Below are positions 1 through 10,025 of a DNA stretch of 25,639 nucleotides, one piece after another. The translations under genes and the position numbers were made by a program. Numbering within the stretch: position 1 is the first letter of the stretch; each line of letters opens with the position of its first letter. The DNA lies in contig JAQMWT010000338.1 in the NCBI GenBank assembly GCA_029834535.1, positions 1 to 25,639 on the forward strand. Reading direction: 5' to 3'. A model generated the notes under the pieces. The model searched no databases and was not told the DNA's origin. It was given only the letters and a program-made list of their open reading frames with translations. This DNA is from Chrysophaeum taylorii. Lineage: Eukaryota; Sar; Pelagophyceae; Pelagomonadales; Pelagomonadaceae.

Positions 1-2600
1 AGCAAGTGGCTTTGTAAAACCATCCGCCACGTTCAGCTTGCCGGGAACATGATGGACTCGTATTTTCTACAGCGAGATGTACTCACGGATTTTAAACCAT
101 CTGGTCGACAGTGCCTTGGATCGAGAGGACCCATCTGGGTTATTAGAGGTGTGAACAGCGGCAGCATTGTCAGACAAGAGGTAGGCTTCTGATGAAGCGC
201 ATATCTTCAGCAATTGGGTTGTCATTGTCATCGAAGTCAACAGGATCAGCGGTGTTCTCACCATTAGCATTGTTGACGTAGAAGGTGGGGTTGACGACAA
301 GGAGAGTTCCAACAGCAGCTTGCGTAGCCAAACAGCTTCATCAGCACAAATACTGAGGGCAATCAACTCAGCTTCGTGAGTTGAGCAGGAGACAATCGGT
401 TGAAGTTTGCTTTTCCAACCAATAAGGCAGTTGAAAAGATAGAAGACAAACCCGGTGGTAGATTTCCTATCTTCCTGTGCTAAGGAAGGGGCATTGTCAG
501 CGTCAACCATGGCAACTAAGGGGTCAAACTGTCCAGATACATCCTGCGGTTGGTAGTCGACCACAGTGGATAAATCAATTCGATTAGCGGAGACAGTGCG
601 AAGGTGAGCTTCAATGGCTTTACCTTTAGGATGGAACCAGAGGCGAAGTGAGCGGTTTTCCGGCTTCTTGAGGTAGCGAAGCAAATGCTCTAGCATTTGG
701 ACGTGAACATACGTAGGTGCATGCATACCACGCGAACATCTGCCCAAGGCTTGCGAGAAGTCAGGTCTGCAGGCAACTTGCATGAACACCAGCTTGCCAA
801 GGAGGGTGGCAAAGTGCGAATTGATGTACAACTCTGTTTCAGTGCTGGGAGTGCCATCTTTATACTTGAAGGACGATGACATGGGATATTTGAGCGGGGT
901 CAGTTGCTGCAAGACTGGGTGATCAGCGAAGAGTTCATCCAGCTGACAGGTTCAATCTGCTCTATAGCATACCGTTTGTGGAGGGCATCCTGTAATTCAG
1001 TACGAAGAGGGTCGTCATTGGACACAATAACAATGTCGTCTACAGACAGGCATACGACGAACTTAGCATGTGCGGATACTCGAGCATATAGGCAAGAGTC
1101 CGAATGTAGCGTTTGTAGCCAAGGCTACGGAAGCCGTCTATCTCTTTGTTTCAAAGAGATGGTGATTGCCGAAGTCCATAAAGTGACTTCAGCAGTTTCG
1201 GTAGACGTCGGCCCTTGTACTTAGCGTCATCGGGGTCGATAAGCTTGATGCCGTCTGGTAACTGAACATAGACATTGGCATCGATGTCAGACTGAACGAA
1301 GGCGTTCGGGACGTCTGCATGGTAGACAGGCAATTGCTTGTATGCTGCAATAGCTAGTAGTACCCGGATTGCGGTCATGGTGGCCATGGGGCTGAAGGTA
1401 CCAAAGAAATCGGCGCCAAGAGATGCTAGGAAGCCACGTAGTACGAGGCGAGCCTTGTGCTTAACGTATTTGCCTGCAGAGTCTGTTTTAATCTTCAGCA
1501 CCATCTTGCAGTCAATAGGACGAGAGACACCGTCGGGTAAGGAAAGTTTGAAGCAGCCAAAGCGGATAGTGTCGTGGAGTTCCTTGGCGATGGCCTTGAG
1601 GTAGGCGTGCCTGTTTTCAGGCGACAAACCGTGGAGGCACTTAAGTTTTTATTCGTCAATGGAAACGTCCGCTTCTTGGACCTTATATTCGTCAGGACCA
1701 ACAATGGCTGGTGAATTATAGTTTAGCGACGTTGCGGTCGAGGCAGTGTGCGCAACTTCGGGATAAGCGGAAACAGCGTCAGTAGGAGTAGTAGGTGCAG
1801 ATTCCAGTTGGATATGGATAGTAGGGTCGGTACGTAAGACCTGGGTGATAAACTCTGTAGAGACCAGAAGGTATTCCTCCAAGTCAGCCAGAGATGCAGA
1901 AGTAGCGCCAAGCTCGGATGAGTTGTGATCAATAAAGCTGGTCGGCGCCGGGTACGTAAGCGCATATTGTAAGGAAGAAGTGCCGAAGGCAGCAGCGTGT
2001 TCAGTGAACGCAGATAAAAGGGGCTGAGGAATAGGGCACGCAGGTGAACCATCAGCAGTTAAGAAGGTTGCAGCTGGGATGCTGGATGCGCACTTGGCGT
2101 GGGCGAAGTAACCATCGACATGCGGGTACCGGCCAAGTAAGTCAGTGCGGGCAAGTAAGTCAGTGCGCAACGGGAGAAGAAGACGAGCTAACAACGCATG
2201 TTCCCCCTCTGAGCAGATAGCAGACCAGAGGATACCACCACTGAGATGAAGGGCGGAGAGGGCGGGAGACTTGAACGTAAGAAAGTGGTGGCGAAGATCC
2301 CAGCGGAAATCGGCGAGCTTGCCACCAGCGGCTTTGTAAGCACCAATAGTAGACGCTTGTAACCGGGCTCGGATAGTTTTCATAGAAGTGGCCTTGCGGG
2401 TGTTAGGCTGTTTGGAACCTGGGACAAGAATGAGGTCATCTTGTGCAAAAAGGTCTTTGTAAGAAGGAAGCAAGGGCGGCGGTGACATAGAGCCAGAATC
2501 GTCGGCGAGAGTGTTAGAAGAGGGAGAAGAGGCAGGAGTAGGGGACGAAGAAGGAGCTGAAGGAGGTGGGGAGTGCCCCCTCTGAGGATGAGGAGTCCTT
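1..2600 (-). pseudogene. Element A pol remnant: linker, reverse transcriptase, RNase H
   Basis: The linker and the N-terminal RT share one frame from 2488 to 1151. That frame is broken by a single TAA at 1649-1651, where element C has a Tyr codon, and by a TGA at 1151-1153, where C has Trp after the SLYGLRQSP motif. The catalytic SVDD box of RT (1046-1035) sits in a second frame. About 25 residues present in C are deleted near 930-950, before a third frame carries the RT end and RNase H (912-70: DADNAP, DRKSTTG and the HEAELIAL block). A TAG at 67-69 is followed in frame by the typical copia end HVPGKLNVADGFTKPLA, running off the window. Reverse transcriptase and RNase H would copy the element RNA into DNA, but no intact product is possible from this copy. 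Confidence 0.88.
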
Positions 2601-3463
2601 GTCCCCCCTCTGCCTTGTTAAGTTGGTAAGAGATTTGCCTAAATAGTAGGACAGCTTCGATAAATACATGGACATACCAGTTAGGATTATAAACAACAGA
2701 GTTAATTTGCTGTTTCAAATAGGACACATCAGTAGTCGTAACAGACTCGTAGTGACTAAAGGCGATGAGCATAATAGCTCGAGCCTTGTTGGGTAAATAA
2801 CTTTTGTTGTATACCTCATTGATGGCGGGCCAGGTTGCAAGTGCCGGTTTTCCAACACTTTCAAGATTGAAGTAAGTAGCATACGTGTTCTGATAAGTGT
2901 GCCAGTCAGCAGCAGCTAACGAAAACATGGTAACAGGGGCACGAACACGGGTGTCGAAAGCTAGTGCCTTCGGGTGCGCGCGATTTAAGATTCGTTCCTC
3001 TTCTAAGAAACGGGCATTGATTTCAGGACGTAATGCCTTGACTTCATAGTCGTAACAGACAGTAGCTAGCTGAGCTACTTCTGCATCAGGTAAGTGGGGG
3101 AAAGCTTCGTTGGTGAAATGCCATTCCTGATACTCAGGGGGCAATTCATCAACAGCTAAACGGAGAATCAGCAGCCCTATCGGTCTTCCATTCCAGGAAA
3201 ACGCGATCGAGAATTTGATTCCGGAGGATCTCGTAGTCCTTGCATGACCGAGTATATGCTTCGTACGAGTCGTACTCGAGGAAAGCATCGGCATGACTGG
3301 ACCGTAACAATTGCTTAATGTGCTTGATTTGCAAGGATACCTTGCGAGTCTGAAGCTGAAATCGATTTCCATCGTTAAGAAACTCAACTACAGGAGCTTC
3401 GAGCTTCAATATATCCGCACCTGTGATCGCCTTGGGTGCGGCTCGTGCTGCGTGTTCTGCCAT
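2600..3463 (-). pseudogene. Element A gag remnant
   Basis: The ATG at 3463-3461 opens a gag-like frame whose N-terminal 90 residues align with the gag starts of elements B and C (shared KVSLQI, DAF and AYTR blocks). A frameshift near 3150-3190 moves the homology to another frame. That frame continues with LPDAEV, a YFNLES block, KPALA-WP, PNKARAIML and NWYVHVF, all with counterparts in B and C. The similarity stops at about QLNKAE (near 2615), where the sequence passes straight into the linker that precedes RT. Copia gag makes the virus-like particle shell. No CCHC zinc knuckle is visible here. The copy is dead from frameshift and deletion. Confidence 0.78.
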
Positions 3464-4297
3464 AGCAGTTGACGGGGGAACCTGTGGGTTCAGTCACGCA
3501 GTTGACACTGTCTAGACATTCTAAGGGGGTCTGTCTATAGGTGTCTATGTACACTCATCGTTTTCGATGGAAAGATGTCTATTTGACGACTGTGCAAGCT
3601 GTGAGTCCAGAGTAGTGTCGCTAAGCGTAGTCACTCAGGCAGCTGGTTAGTTTTGGTGCTCTCAAGGAGCTTGTTAAGTGCATTGCCATGAAATGTACGA
3701 GTGGACGTACCCAAAATATTCCATAACATGTGTGCAAGAGTACAGGTTAGCCAATTACACACACATCAACATTGACATGACAATACGATGCTATGAACAG
3801 GTGCACACAAGGTTACACGATCACGTGTGCAAAAAAGTATTATACAGCCCAATGGTAATGGCGTTGTATTTACAAGTGTGTTTACGTGGCGAGGCTGAGT
3901 CGGCGCGGTAACGACCCAATACCCATAGGTTACGTGCACGTTTTAACACATGGTTTCTCAGGGACCCGCCTGGGCCCATAACCTGCAGAGCATTAGCAAG
4001 CAGTGGTAAGTCACCTGGGAAACCATCCCGTCTCATCATGAACGTCTGGAAGTATTTAATTCGGGGAATGAAAAGGTATGTTCCCTATATCCTCAGAACA
4101 CGACAGGCGGCATCTAGAACTACACGAGAAAGGTAAAGTGTATAGTGCTACATACCTCGGGGCGCGCTAGACCATGATGATGAGCGCAGGCACAAATCAG
4201 AGGACTATTTGATTGTGTAGAAAGGAAGGAGAAGGGTAAGGAAGAGATCACGTTCTCAACGGAAGGATAAGGGTAAGAGGCAGCAGATTTCTCTGCA
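3464..4297 (-). promoter_or_regulatory. Element A leader and probable 5' LTR
   Basis: This is 830 bases without a credible coding frame, between the gag start of A and the end of B. Two elements are shared with the leader of element C: the 16-base box CAGGTTATGGGCCCAG (3985-3970 here, 16744-16759 in C) and a TATA-like GTATAAT downstream (about 3845-3838). I infer a promoter-bearing LTR. The LTR end and the primer-binding site could not be placed, and the second LTR is outside the window. Confidence 0.45.
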
Positions 4298-5723
4298 GGT
4301 CCATAAGAGACATATTAGAGCGTGCATTACGGTTAGAGGAGGGTGAGTAGACAGGACGATCGAAGCTGGTACCTTTGACGTTATAATTTGGGGGTGGACG
4401 ATAGTACGGCGTGTCACGAGGTAAAATTGTCGATGCATCATCTTTTGCATTACGAAGCTTACGAGCGTTGAAGCCAGACTGTCCAACAACAGTAGCTAAC
4501 AACGAGTAAGCGTTGTTTAAAGAGTCGTGGGATTGATGAATAGTATCCATCAATAATACTTTAGGTGGCTTGGTAGCGGTAGTACCAGGGATGTAAGGGA
4601 TCCAGGAAGCGGGTTTATCCAAGCGTCGGTTAGAGGAAAACTTTGTTTCATTGTATATCTTAACAAGAATTCCAGTAACGGACGAACGTCGTTAGCATCA
4701 ACTAGCTTTAACAATTCAGGATCGTGAATCGAGTTGTTCCCAGAGCGTGTCTCGTAGAGTTTACACCATTCCAATAAAGATTGAGAATAGCGCTCGTGAT
4801 CCGAGGGATTAGCATATAGACGGTAGATCTCCTCGTGAGCTTTAAGAGTAATTATGGATTTATTAACTTGGATTGATGCTTCATCATTATTTAATTGCTT
4901 TGCCTGAGATTGGAAAGCAAGAAGTTGCTCGACGAATACATGGGCATACCAATTAACATTTAAAGACATTCGATTAAACTGAGATTTAAGCTCAGTAACA
5001 TCTGTACAAGACACTGTCTCATAGTAATGGTAAGCTAAAAGCATTACTGCACGTAGTTTATTAGGATGTGCAGTAAGTGCATATGTCTTCTTTAATTGAG
5101 GCCACATAGCGAGTGCTGGTTTGTCTTGTGATTCCAAGTTAAAAAAATGTGTACAAGAAACCAGCATAAGTTTCGCAGTGTTTGATGCAGTCGGTATTAG
5201 AGAGACCTGTAAAGGATATGTTAGTTAGAGAAGAATCATACACAATTGATTTAGGGAATCGGGTATCTAATAGATTAAGGACACGTTTAACATCCTCATT
5301 TAATTCGGGACGAACGAGATTATAGGACTCTTGGTAATAAAGTCGTTCGAGATTGTTACGGACATCGACTGTTAGTTGATGTGATGAATTGACATGCCAA
5401 GTTTTAAAATGATCAGGCAGGGCATCTTCATCAGGTAAGTTTAAATCGTTTAGTTTTTCAGCTTTCCATTGAGCGAAGATAATATCGACGTCTTGTTCAA
5501 GAAGTTGATTGTACTCTGGAGCATTCCGGGTGTAAGCTTCTTATGAGTCGAAGCAGAATAACGCGTCCACATATGGACTTGTCATATGCCTGCGAAGCAC
5601 CTCAATTTGCAAGCTCACCTTGGTTGAGTTGTCTTGGAAACGCAATCCTGCGTTAATTTTATCAACGAGGATTTGTTCTTGTTTGTAAATATCCGTAGTG
5701 GATATTGTCTTTTGTTTTGACAT
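4298..5723 (-). pseudogene. Element B gag, truncated and frameshifted
   Basis: The ATG at 5723-5721 starts a gag closely matching element C (shared start block STTDIYKQEQILVDK). Lesions seen: a TAA at 5543-5541 just before EAYTRNAP; a one-base slip in a run of seven T near 5155-5165, where C reads TTTTTC; and a one-base loss near 4655-4660. After each slip the homology resumes in a new frame (5167-4550, then 4622 leftward). The product would be the particle-forming protein of the element. The coding part ends at the junction with element A after about 470 residues, against about 680 in C. Confidence 0.85.
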
Positions 5724-6310
5724 GATTGTGACCTATTAAGGAATAGGTTATAGGATTGATAGACATGTTCGACACATAAGAATGAAGGGTTTCTCGAGTG
5801 CGGGTTCTATGTACAGTACGCTATTTTAAACGTGGGCTTATTTGCAAGACCAAACAAATCAGCATGCCATTTAAACAGGATGACTTGAGACTGAAGAATG
5901 GATTTATTCTCGAACAGTCAGTCTTTTGTCGGGGAATGGAAGGAAAAACCCGTACAAGTTTCCGCGGCTTGTATAGGAGAAATCTTAATTTTGTTAGCTA
6001 TGCGAGTGCATATGACCAGTAAGGACATTAGGTCCCATAGAAGCGTTTACACTGACAACGAGGAACGAAGCCTCTGTTAATTAAACAGAAAACCCCGTAC
6101 CTGACGGTACGCACCTGGAGGCCTACTCCATGTTGGAAAAGAGCTTCAGACAGGGTTCTTCATAGTCATGAAAAGTATAATTGGGGAAGGGTAAGGAAGG
6201 AAGGATAGGAGGAACGAGGGAAAGCCGTATTACGGAGAGAAAACCCTCGTGTAGAGATAGGTGTGAAATGTTCCAGTGTCGCACACATAATAGTGTAGCT
6301 CTCTGGAACT
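5724..6310 (-). repeat. Element B 5' LTR/leader, missing the central promoter segment
   Basis: Shared blocks with 16345-17227 in opposite orientation include a GGTTTTCTCTCCGTAATACGG-like block (6241-6220), the GGAGTAGGCCTCCAGGTGCG palindromic stretch (about 6131-6111) and the block just before gag. Between 6020 and 6021 the copy skips the segment that C carries at 16627-16930. That segment contains the TATA-like box and the conserved 16-base box, so B may have no promoter of its own. LTR ends were not resolved. Confidence 0.72.
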
Positions 6311-6541
6311 AGGGGGAATCTATTAATTGATTGACGGTACTGTAGCAGCCTCGTGGCCCCCTCACCCCCAACATCACCATGCGCCCCAGCTGGGACAGCC
6401 GGTTGCTGTATGTATGACAACGGAAGGCTGCTCGCCGCAGCGGCGGCCCACTTCGCATGGCACCCTTGACGTCCAAATGGCAAGCGCACGAGGGGGCTGC
6501 CAAAGTGCGCACGGTGGTCGATAGCATCTGCCGTGGGCCAG

Positions 6542-7737
6542 TCAGCTCGCGGCGTCATTTTTGCCCGCTAAGGGGGGGGCTGTTGACAGCTCGGTCGCTG
6601 GAGGCGGTTTCTCGTAGGCTTTCTGTTTCCGCGTTTTCTTGTAACTGTGCTTGTCCCAATCGAGGAGAACGTAGAGGGTGGTTTTTACGGTCTTACTTGT
6701 GGCGGGGTCTACCGTAGTCTCTTCGTGGATTTTTATGCGGTTGGTTTCGCCAAAAGCCGGTCTCGGGCGCTTGTCGAGGAACGCGTTGAGGACGTCGCGT
6801 CGATCGCCGTCGACGAGGTTAAGCTTGTCACCGAAGACATCGCCTAGCGACCATTTTCTCTTGCCGTTTCCGTCGTCGCCAGGCTTCGCGTCGCCAGGCT
6901 TGGCATCGATAGGCTTGGCGTCGCTCATCTTGGCGTCGCTAGGCTTGGCACCGCTCGAGAGCTTCGGGGCTTTGCGGCTCGGCGGCATCTCATCGAGCTG
7001 GATGACGCGGCGACGCTTGGGTGCCGGCTTCGGGACCAATTTGGGTTGCAGTTGGACAGCTGGCGCCTTCCAGGAGGCCGCCTGCATCGCCGGGTCGGTT
7101 GGCTCTGGCCCTGAGCACCGCGTGAACGCGCCAACCTAAAGCACGAACCTTGCGTCTTAATTGGCGCGGGCTCCGCCTTGTGCTTCTCTTCGTTGCGAAC
7201 GTCCACCACTGTGAAGTGAACCGGCTCAGGTTCTGAGCAACCGGCTATCAGCGGAGAAAGGTACGCGACCTCGAGCCTGGCGATTCAGGTGACGAAAATT
7301 CCATGCGACATGCCGCACGGTTCGGTCGTCATATCGTCGGCAAGGTGCTTGATCGACGACTCGAGCTCCTCGGTCAATGCCTTTGCATCTCGCAGTTCGC
7401 CATCCGTGTGAAACAAGTCACGGGCAACAAGAGCCGCGGCCTACTAGTCGCGTCTCAACAGAACTTGAAGACACGCACAATCCGCGACCACGATCCACTC
7501 TCGGTTTGCGCGTGACGTCTGCGCCGGACTCGAGTTGCACTGACGAAGGGACGCACATCGCTGTCCTGAGCATCCGGCTGGCAGCCGCCTGACGCACTAG
7601 TCAGCCAAGCAAAAGCAATGATGGCGCACGCGCTCCTCGTCGGGCCGACCGGGGAGCGACAGCAGCCACTCCACCCGCGCATCGTCGTCAAATTCATCTT
7701 CCCACGCGAGTGTCGCGTTCTCTATCTTGTCCACCAT
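6542..7737 (-). CDS. Five-exon gene for a basic/acidic low-complexity protein of unknown function
   Basis: Read on the minus strand the exons are 7737-7650, 7588-7479, 7440-7319, 7276-7149 and 7110-6542. Together they give 1017 bases, 338 residues plus TGA, with every junction GT-AG and in frame. The introns are 61, 38, 42 and 38 nt. The last two junctions are strong because they join AEPAPIKTQ to GPEPTDP, and MTTEP to LEVAYLSP, without any stop. The first intron and the start are less sure. The protein has an acidic N-terminus (WEDEFDDDARVEW), a helical stretch (LTEELESSIKHLADDM), a basic Lys/Pro/Arg stretch suggestive of a nuclear localisation signal (PKPAPKRRRV), a degenerate DAKPG repeat of five units (about 6880-6955) and a conserved-looking C-terminal block (LNAFLDKRPRP, LYVLLDWDKHSYKK). 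I do not recognise the family. A nuclear role is a guess from composition. Confidence 0.68.
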
Positions 7738-7950
7738 AGTTGTCCAGGTAGGGTTTTTAACAGCGTTGTAATGAAGTGAACACTTTTTATTTCTCCTTTC
7801 TAGCGCGCGCCGGTCCCCGCCACCCCGCGTTGCCAGGGCCGCCAACCCTCGTGCTTGCCGCCCGGTACTGCTCAGGCCTGATGCTCTTCTATTCTCATTC
7901 GCGCTCTGGGGCGAAGGAGGGGTCGAGACCTGGGAGGGGGTATTTTCGCA
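7738..7950. other. Intergenic stretch upstream of the five-exon gene
   Basis: The stretch probably holds the 5' UTR and promoter of the minus-strand gene starting at 7737 and the 3' end of the candidate gene to its right. A TTCACTTCA motif lies about 35-45 bases upstream of the ATG on the minus strand (near 7772-7780), resembling motifs at 8540-8617. Nothing else is recognisable. Confidence 0.35.
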
Positions 7951-8514
7951 TTATATGATGTGAACGACCTCGGTGTCTTCGTCTTCTTCTTTCTCAACAT
8001 CCATCTCGAAAGAGTCACCGGGGTTGGTGCTCTCGGCGTTTTTGAACTCGCTGTTGGCGTCGTTGCAGCCTCCTTTTCTTCGTCCGTCTTTTGTTTCTTG
8101 GTGAGCTGTTGAGGGCCCAGCTCGTGCTCCGGATTCTTAGCCTTACATTGCGCAAGAGGCCGGGTTGTCTGCCAGGTGCCTCTCTTGGCGTCTTTTATCA
8201 CTTTGAGTCGCTCGAAGGTAGGTGCCTCTCTTGGCGTCTTTCGTGACCTTGAGTCGTACCCGGTAGAAGGTACGCGCAAGCGTTACCTTCCTGCTCATGC
8301 GGTCAGGATGATTTTCCGCCAGACGTCGCACGCTGTCCCACACCTTTCGTCTAGTTGCTCGTCCTTTCTTGGGTGAGTGAACCGTCAGCATCGACGCCTC
8401 AACCGGCTCGTGCTAGAGCTCTTACTTCTGTTCCGCCGGAGCCTCTTTCTCTTCCTCACCGATATCATCCACCGCCTCTAGGTACTGCGGCTCCACCACT
8501 TCGCTCATACACAT
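7951..8514 (-). CDS. Candidate host gene, charged protein; structure unresolved, possibly broken
   Basis: The ATG at 8514 opens an acidic start (SEVVEPQYLEAVDDIGEEE), which reaches a TAA about 30 codons on. Other frames further along look coding: VWDSVRRLAENHPDRMSRK (about 8345-8290), KNPEHELGPQQLTKKQKTD (about 8140-8085) and an acidic tail, FEMDVEKEEDEDTEVVHII, ending at TAA 7953-7951. An imperfect 46-bp tandem duplication (8175-8266) changes frame inside the gene; the two copies encode RLKVTKDAKRG and RLKVIKDAKRG in different frames. Short introns, as in the neighbouring gene, may join some blocks, but I could not find a complete set of junctions. It may be a real spliced gene or a decayed one. 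I do not recognise the family. Confidence 0.38.
8175..8266. repeat. Imperfect 46-bp tandem duplication inside the candidate gene
   Basis: The block GGTGCCTCTCTTGGCGTCTT occurs at 8175 and again at 8221, followed in both by a similar TTGAGTCG and GAAGGTA. The offset of 46 is not a multiple of three, so the duplication shifts the reading frame on the minus strand. Confidence 0.8.
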
Positions 8515-8539
8515 AGACGGCGTGTCGACCATCAGATCG

Positions 8540-8617
8540 GTGAAGTAAATACGTAGGGGATAGAATAAAAGTGAAGTAAATGCGAAGTAAAATGAATGTT
8601 AATTGAAGTGAAGTCAA
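8540..8617 (-). promoter_or_regulatory. Four copies of a TTTACTTCAC-like motif upstream of a start codon
   Basis: The plus strand reads GTGAAGTAAA at 8540 and 8571, GCGAAGTAAA at 8582 and GTGAAGTCAA at 8608. On the minus strand these are TTTACTTCAC-type boxes lying 26 to about 100 bases upstream of the candidate ATG at 8514. They could be promoter or UTR elements, or merely a short degenerate repeat. Confidence 0.35.
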
Positions 8618-8639
8618 ATTGGTGAAGCGAGCAAGGGCT

Positions 8640-10025
8640 TTAGAGTAAACTCAAAAGTTAAGGGCGGAGCGGGAGTGGAAGGGGGGCAGCTCAGAGTGGT
8701 CAATCAGAGATTCGAGAGCAAAGGAAAGCGGAGTGATTGAGGGCAAGTAAGGGCCTAGTGAATGAATATGCAACGCTGTTTTAAACACAGGTCGTTTGCT
8801 AAGTGATGGTGTGCGAGCGGGAGCTTGATGGTGTGCGAGCGGGAGCTTGAGGATTATGGTGGGTTGTGTGGAGACGCCGGGGATGTGCTGAAAGACAAAA
8901 AGTGGGTATTCCGGGGCTGGGTTAAAGACGCGAGGGATGCCTGAAAGGCGGGGCCCATTCGGGGTCATCGCCGAGCGGGGTAGGCGAAGAGAGGGCGGCC
9001 CCCGCCCGTAGATCATCCGCATGCTGCCGCCGGACGTATGTGCGACGAAGTGTGACGACATTCTGGGCGCAGGCGGGCTGGGTGGGGCTACCCGAAGCGG
9101 CGAAATGGCTGAGGGCGGGGAGGGCACGGCGCGTCCGGCCCAAGGCGCTGGCGATTTCCCACTCGCGGTAGATGCGGCGACCTTGTGGCCTGGGTAAAGT
9201 TGACACAGCCATATGTTCCTAGTAGACAGGGTTTTTTGAAATCGGCTGCAAAGAGCGGGCACGTCCTGAATCAGCGCGGTTTTTAATGGTCGACTGCTAG
9301 AGGGAGTCCTCACTGAGGACGCAGGTGCGTAGAGTGCATGGGGTGTTATGTGGAGACTCGAGAGATGCCTGGAATACTAAACTCGTTAGGGTTTCTAAGG
9401 GTCGACTGCGAAGAGAGGGAGTGACATGTGAGCGCGCAAGGCGTTGAGTGGTTGAGGAAAGTGTGTGGATACGAAAGTGGTGCCTGGAAGGCGGATTTAC
9501 CCCAACCGACTAGCCTCGGGGTCGTCGCCAGTATGGGATCGCTTTACAAGCGGCTTCAAAACCGGTGAGCCCCATAAAATGAGTTTATGGGGAGAGGTAG
9601 GTAATCGCGCACGAAGAATAGAAGGACCTACACTGGACAAAAGAGGACTACGCGAGCGGCTGGCTGGGGAGTCTGCGACAGAGAAGACGACGTAAACGAA
9701 GAGGAATCTGGACATAGCAAGGTGGGCAGAAAGCGATGAGATGGAGGTACTCGGAGGTGAAGTTAGACAGTACCGCACAAAGTCTTAGCACACTGTATGT
9801 GGTGGTACTGTGTAAGGGGATAAGGAGTAAACTCGAAGGTTAAAGGGCGGAACGTGCGCTGATAAAAGCAGCTTAGATTGGCGGGAGTCCGAGCGTCGAG
9901 CGTAAAGGAGAACTGGGAACTGGAACTGGGGTGAGTAGAAAGAAGGACATTGACAAAACATGCATGTTTTGACTCTAATGATGGCCGCACCCCATGTGTC
10001 TACCGTACGCGGAAAGACTTTCAGA
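8640..10025. repeat. Non-coding field of diverged repeats
   Basis: Several motifs recur here. A block of about 55 bases starting GAGTAAACTC occurs at 8643 and 9825 with similar downstream GCAGCT-AGA-TGG. GGTCGACTGC followed by an AGAGGGAG-like string occurs near 9288 and 9400. TGTGGAGAC followed by GATG occurs near 8864 and 9348. A 22-bp exact tandem duplication lies at 8805-8848. The open frames crossing the region, including one of 220 codons on the minus strand, have repeat-derived and low-quality composition. I take it as old mobile-element debris of unknown type. Confidence 0.5.
8805..8848. repeat. Exact 22-bp tandem duplication
   Basis: The unit GATGGTGTGCGAGCGGGAGC plus TT occurs twice in a row without mismatch (8805-8826 and 8827-8848). 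This looks like a recent local duplication in the repeat field. Confidence 0.95.

Larger units (their letters stand above)
1..4297 (-). mobile_element. Element A: decayed Ty1/copia-class LTR retrotransposon, partial
   Basis: Reading leftwards, this holds a leader or LTR-like stretch, gag, a Pro/Ser-rich linker, reverse transcriptase and RNase H. The order linker-RT-RNase H and the motifs are those of Ty1/copia (Pseudoviridae-class) pol. The protease and integrase part is missing: gag is joined to the linker near 2605-2616. The element runs out of the window at base 1, so its 3' LTR and any target-site duplication are not visible. The right edge is set where homology of the neighbouring gag (element B) to element C stops, at 4298. 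Position 4297 downward begins TG on the minus strand, as LTRs usually do. At least four stops or frameshifts make it non-functional. It is related to, but clearly diverged from, elements B and C. Confidence 0.85.
4298..6310 (-). mobile_element. Element B: truncated Ty1/copia element, inverted copy of element C
   Basis: From about 6310 leftwards the sequence matches the plus strand from about 16345 onward: LTR/leader, then gag, with high similarity in both DNA and protein. The match ends at 4298, inside gag just after the shared block RSNMS-MD, where element A starts. B lacks about 305 bases of the leader that C has (junction at 6020/6021). The rest of B, if it exists, would lie beyond element A outside the window. 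Confidence 0.88.

Noticed and set aside
8651..9313. Minus-strand open frame of 220 codons
   Set aside because: It overlaps diverged and tandem repeats, starts inside repeat sequence and has no recognisable domain or coding-like pattern.
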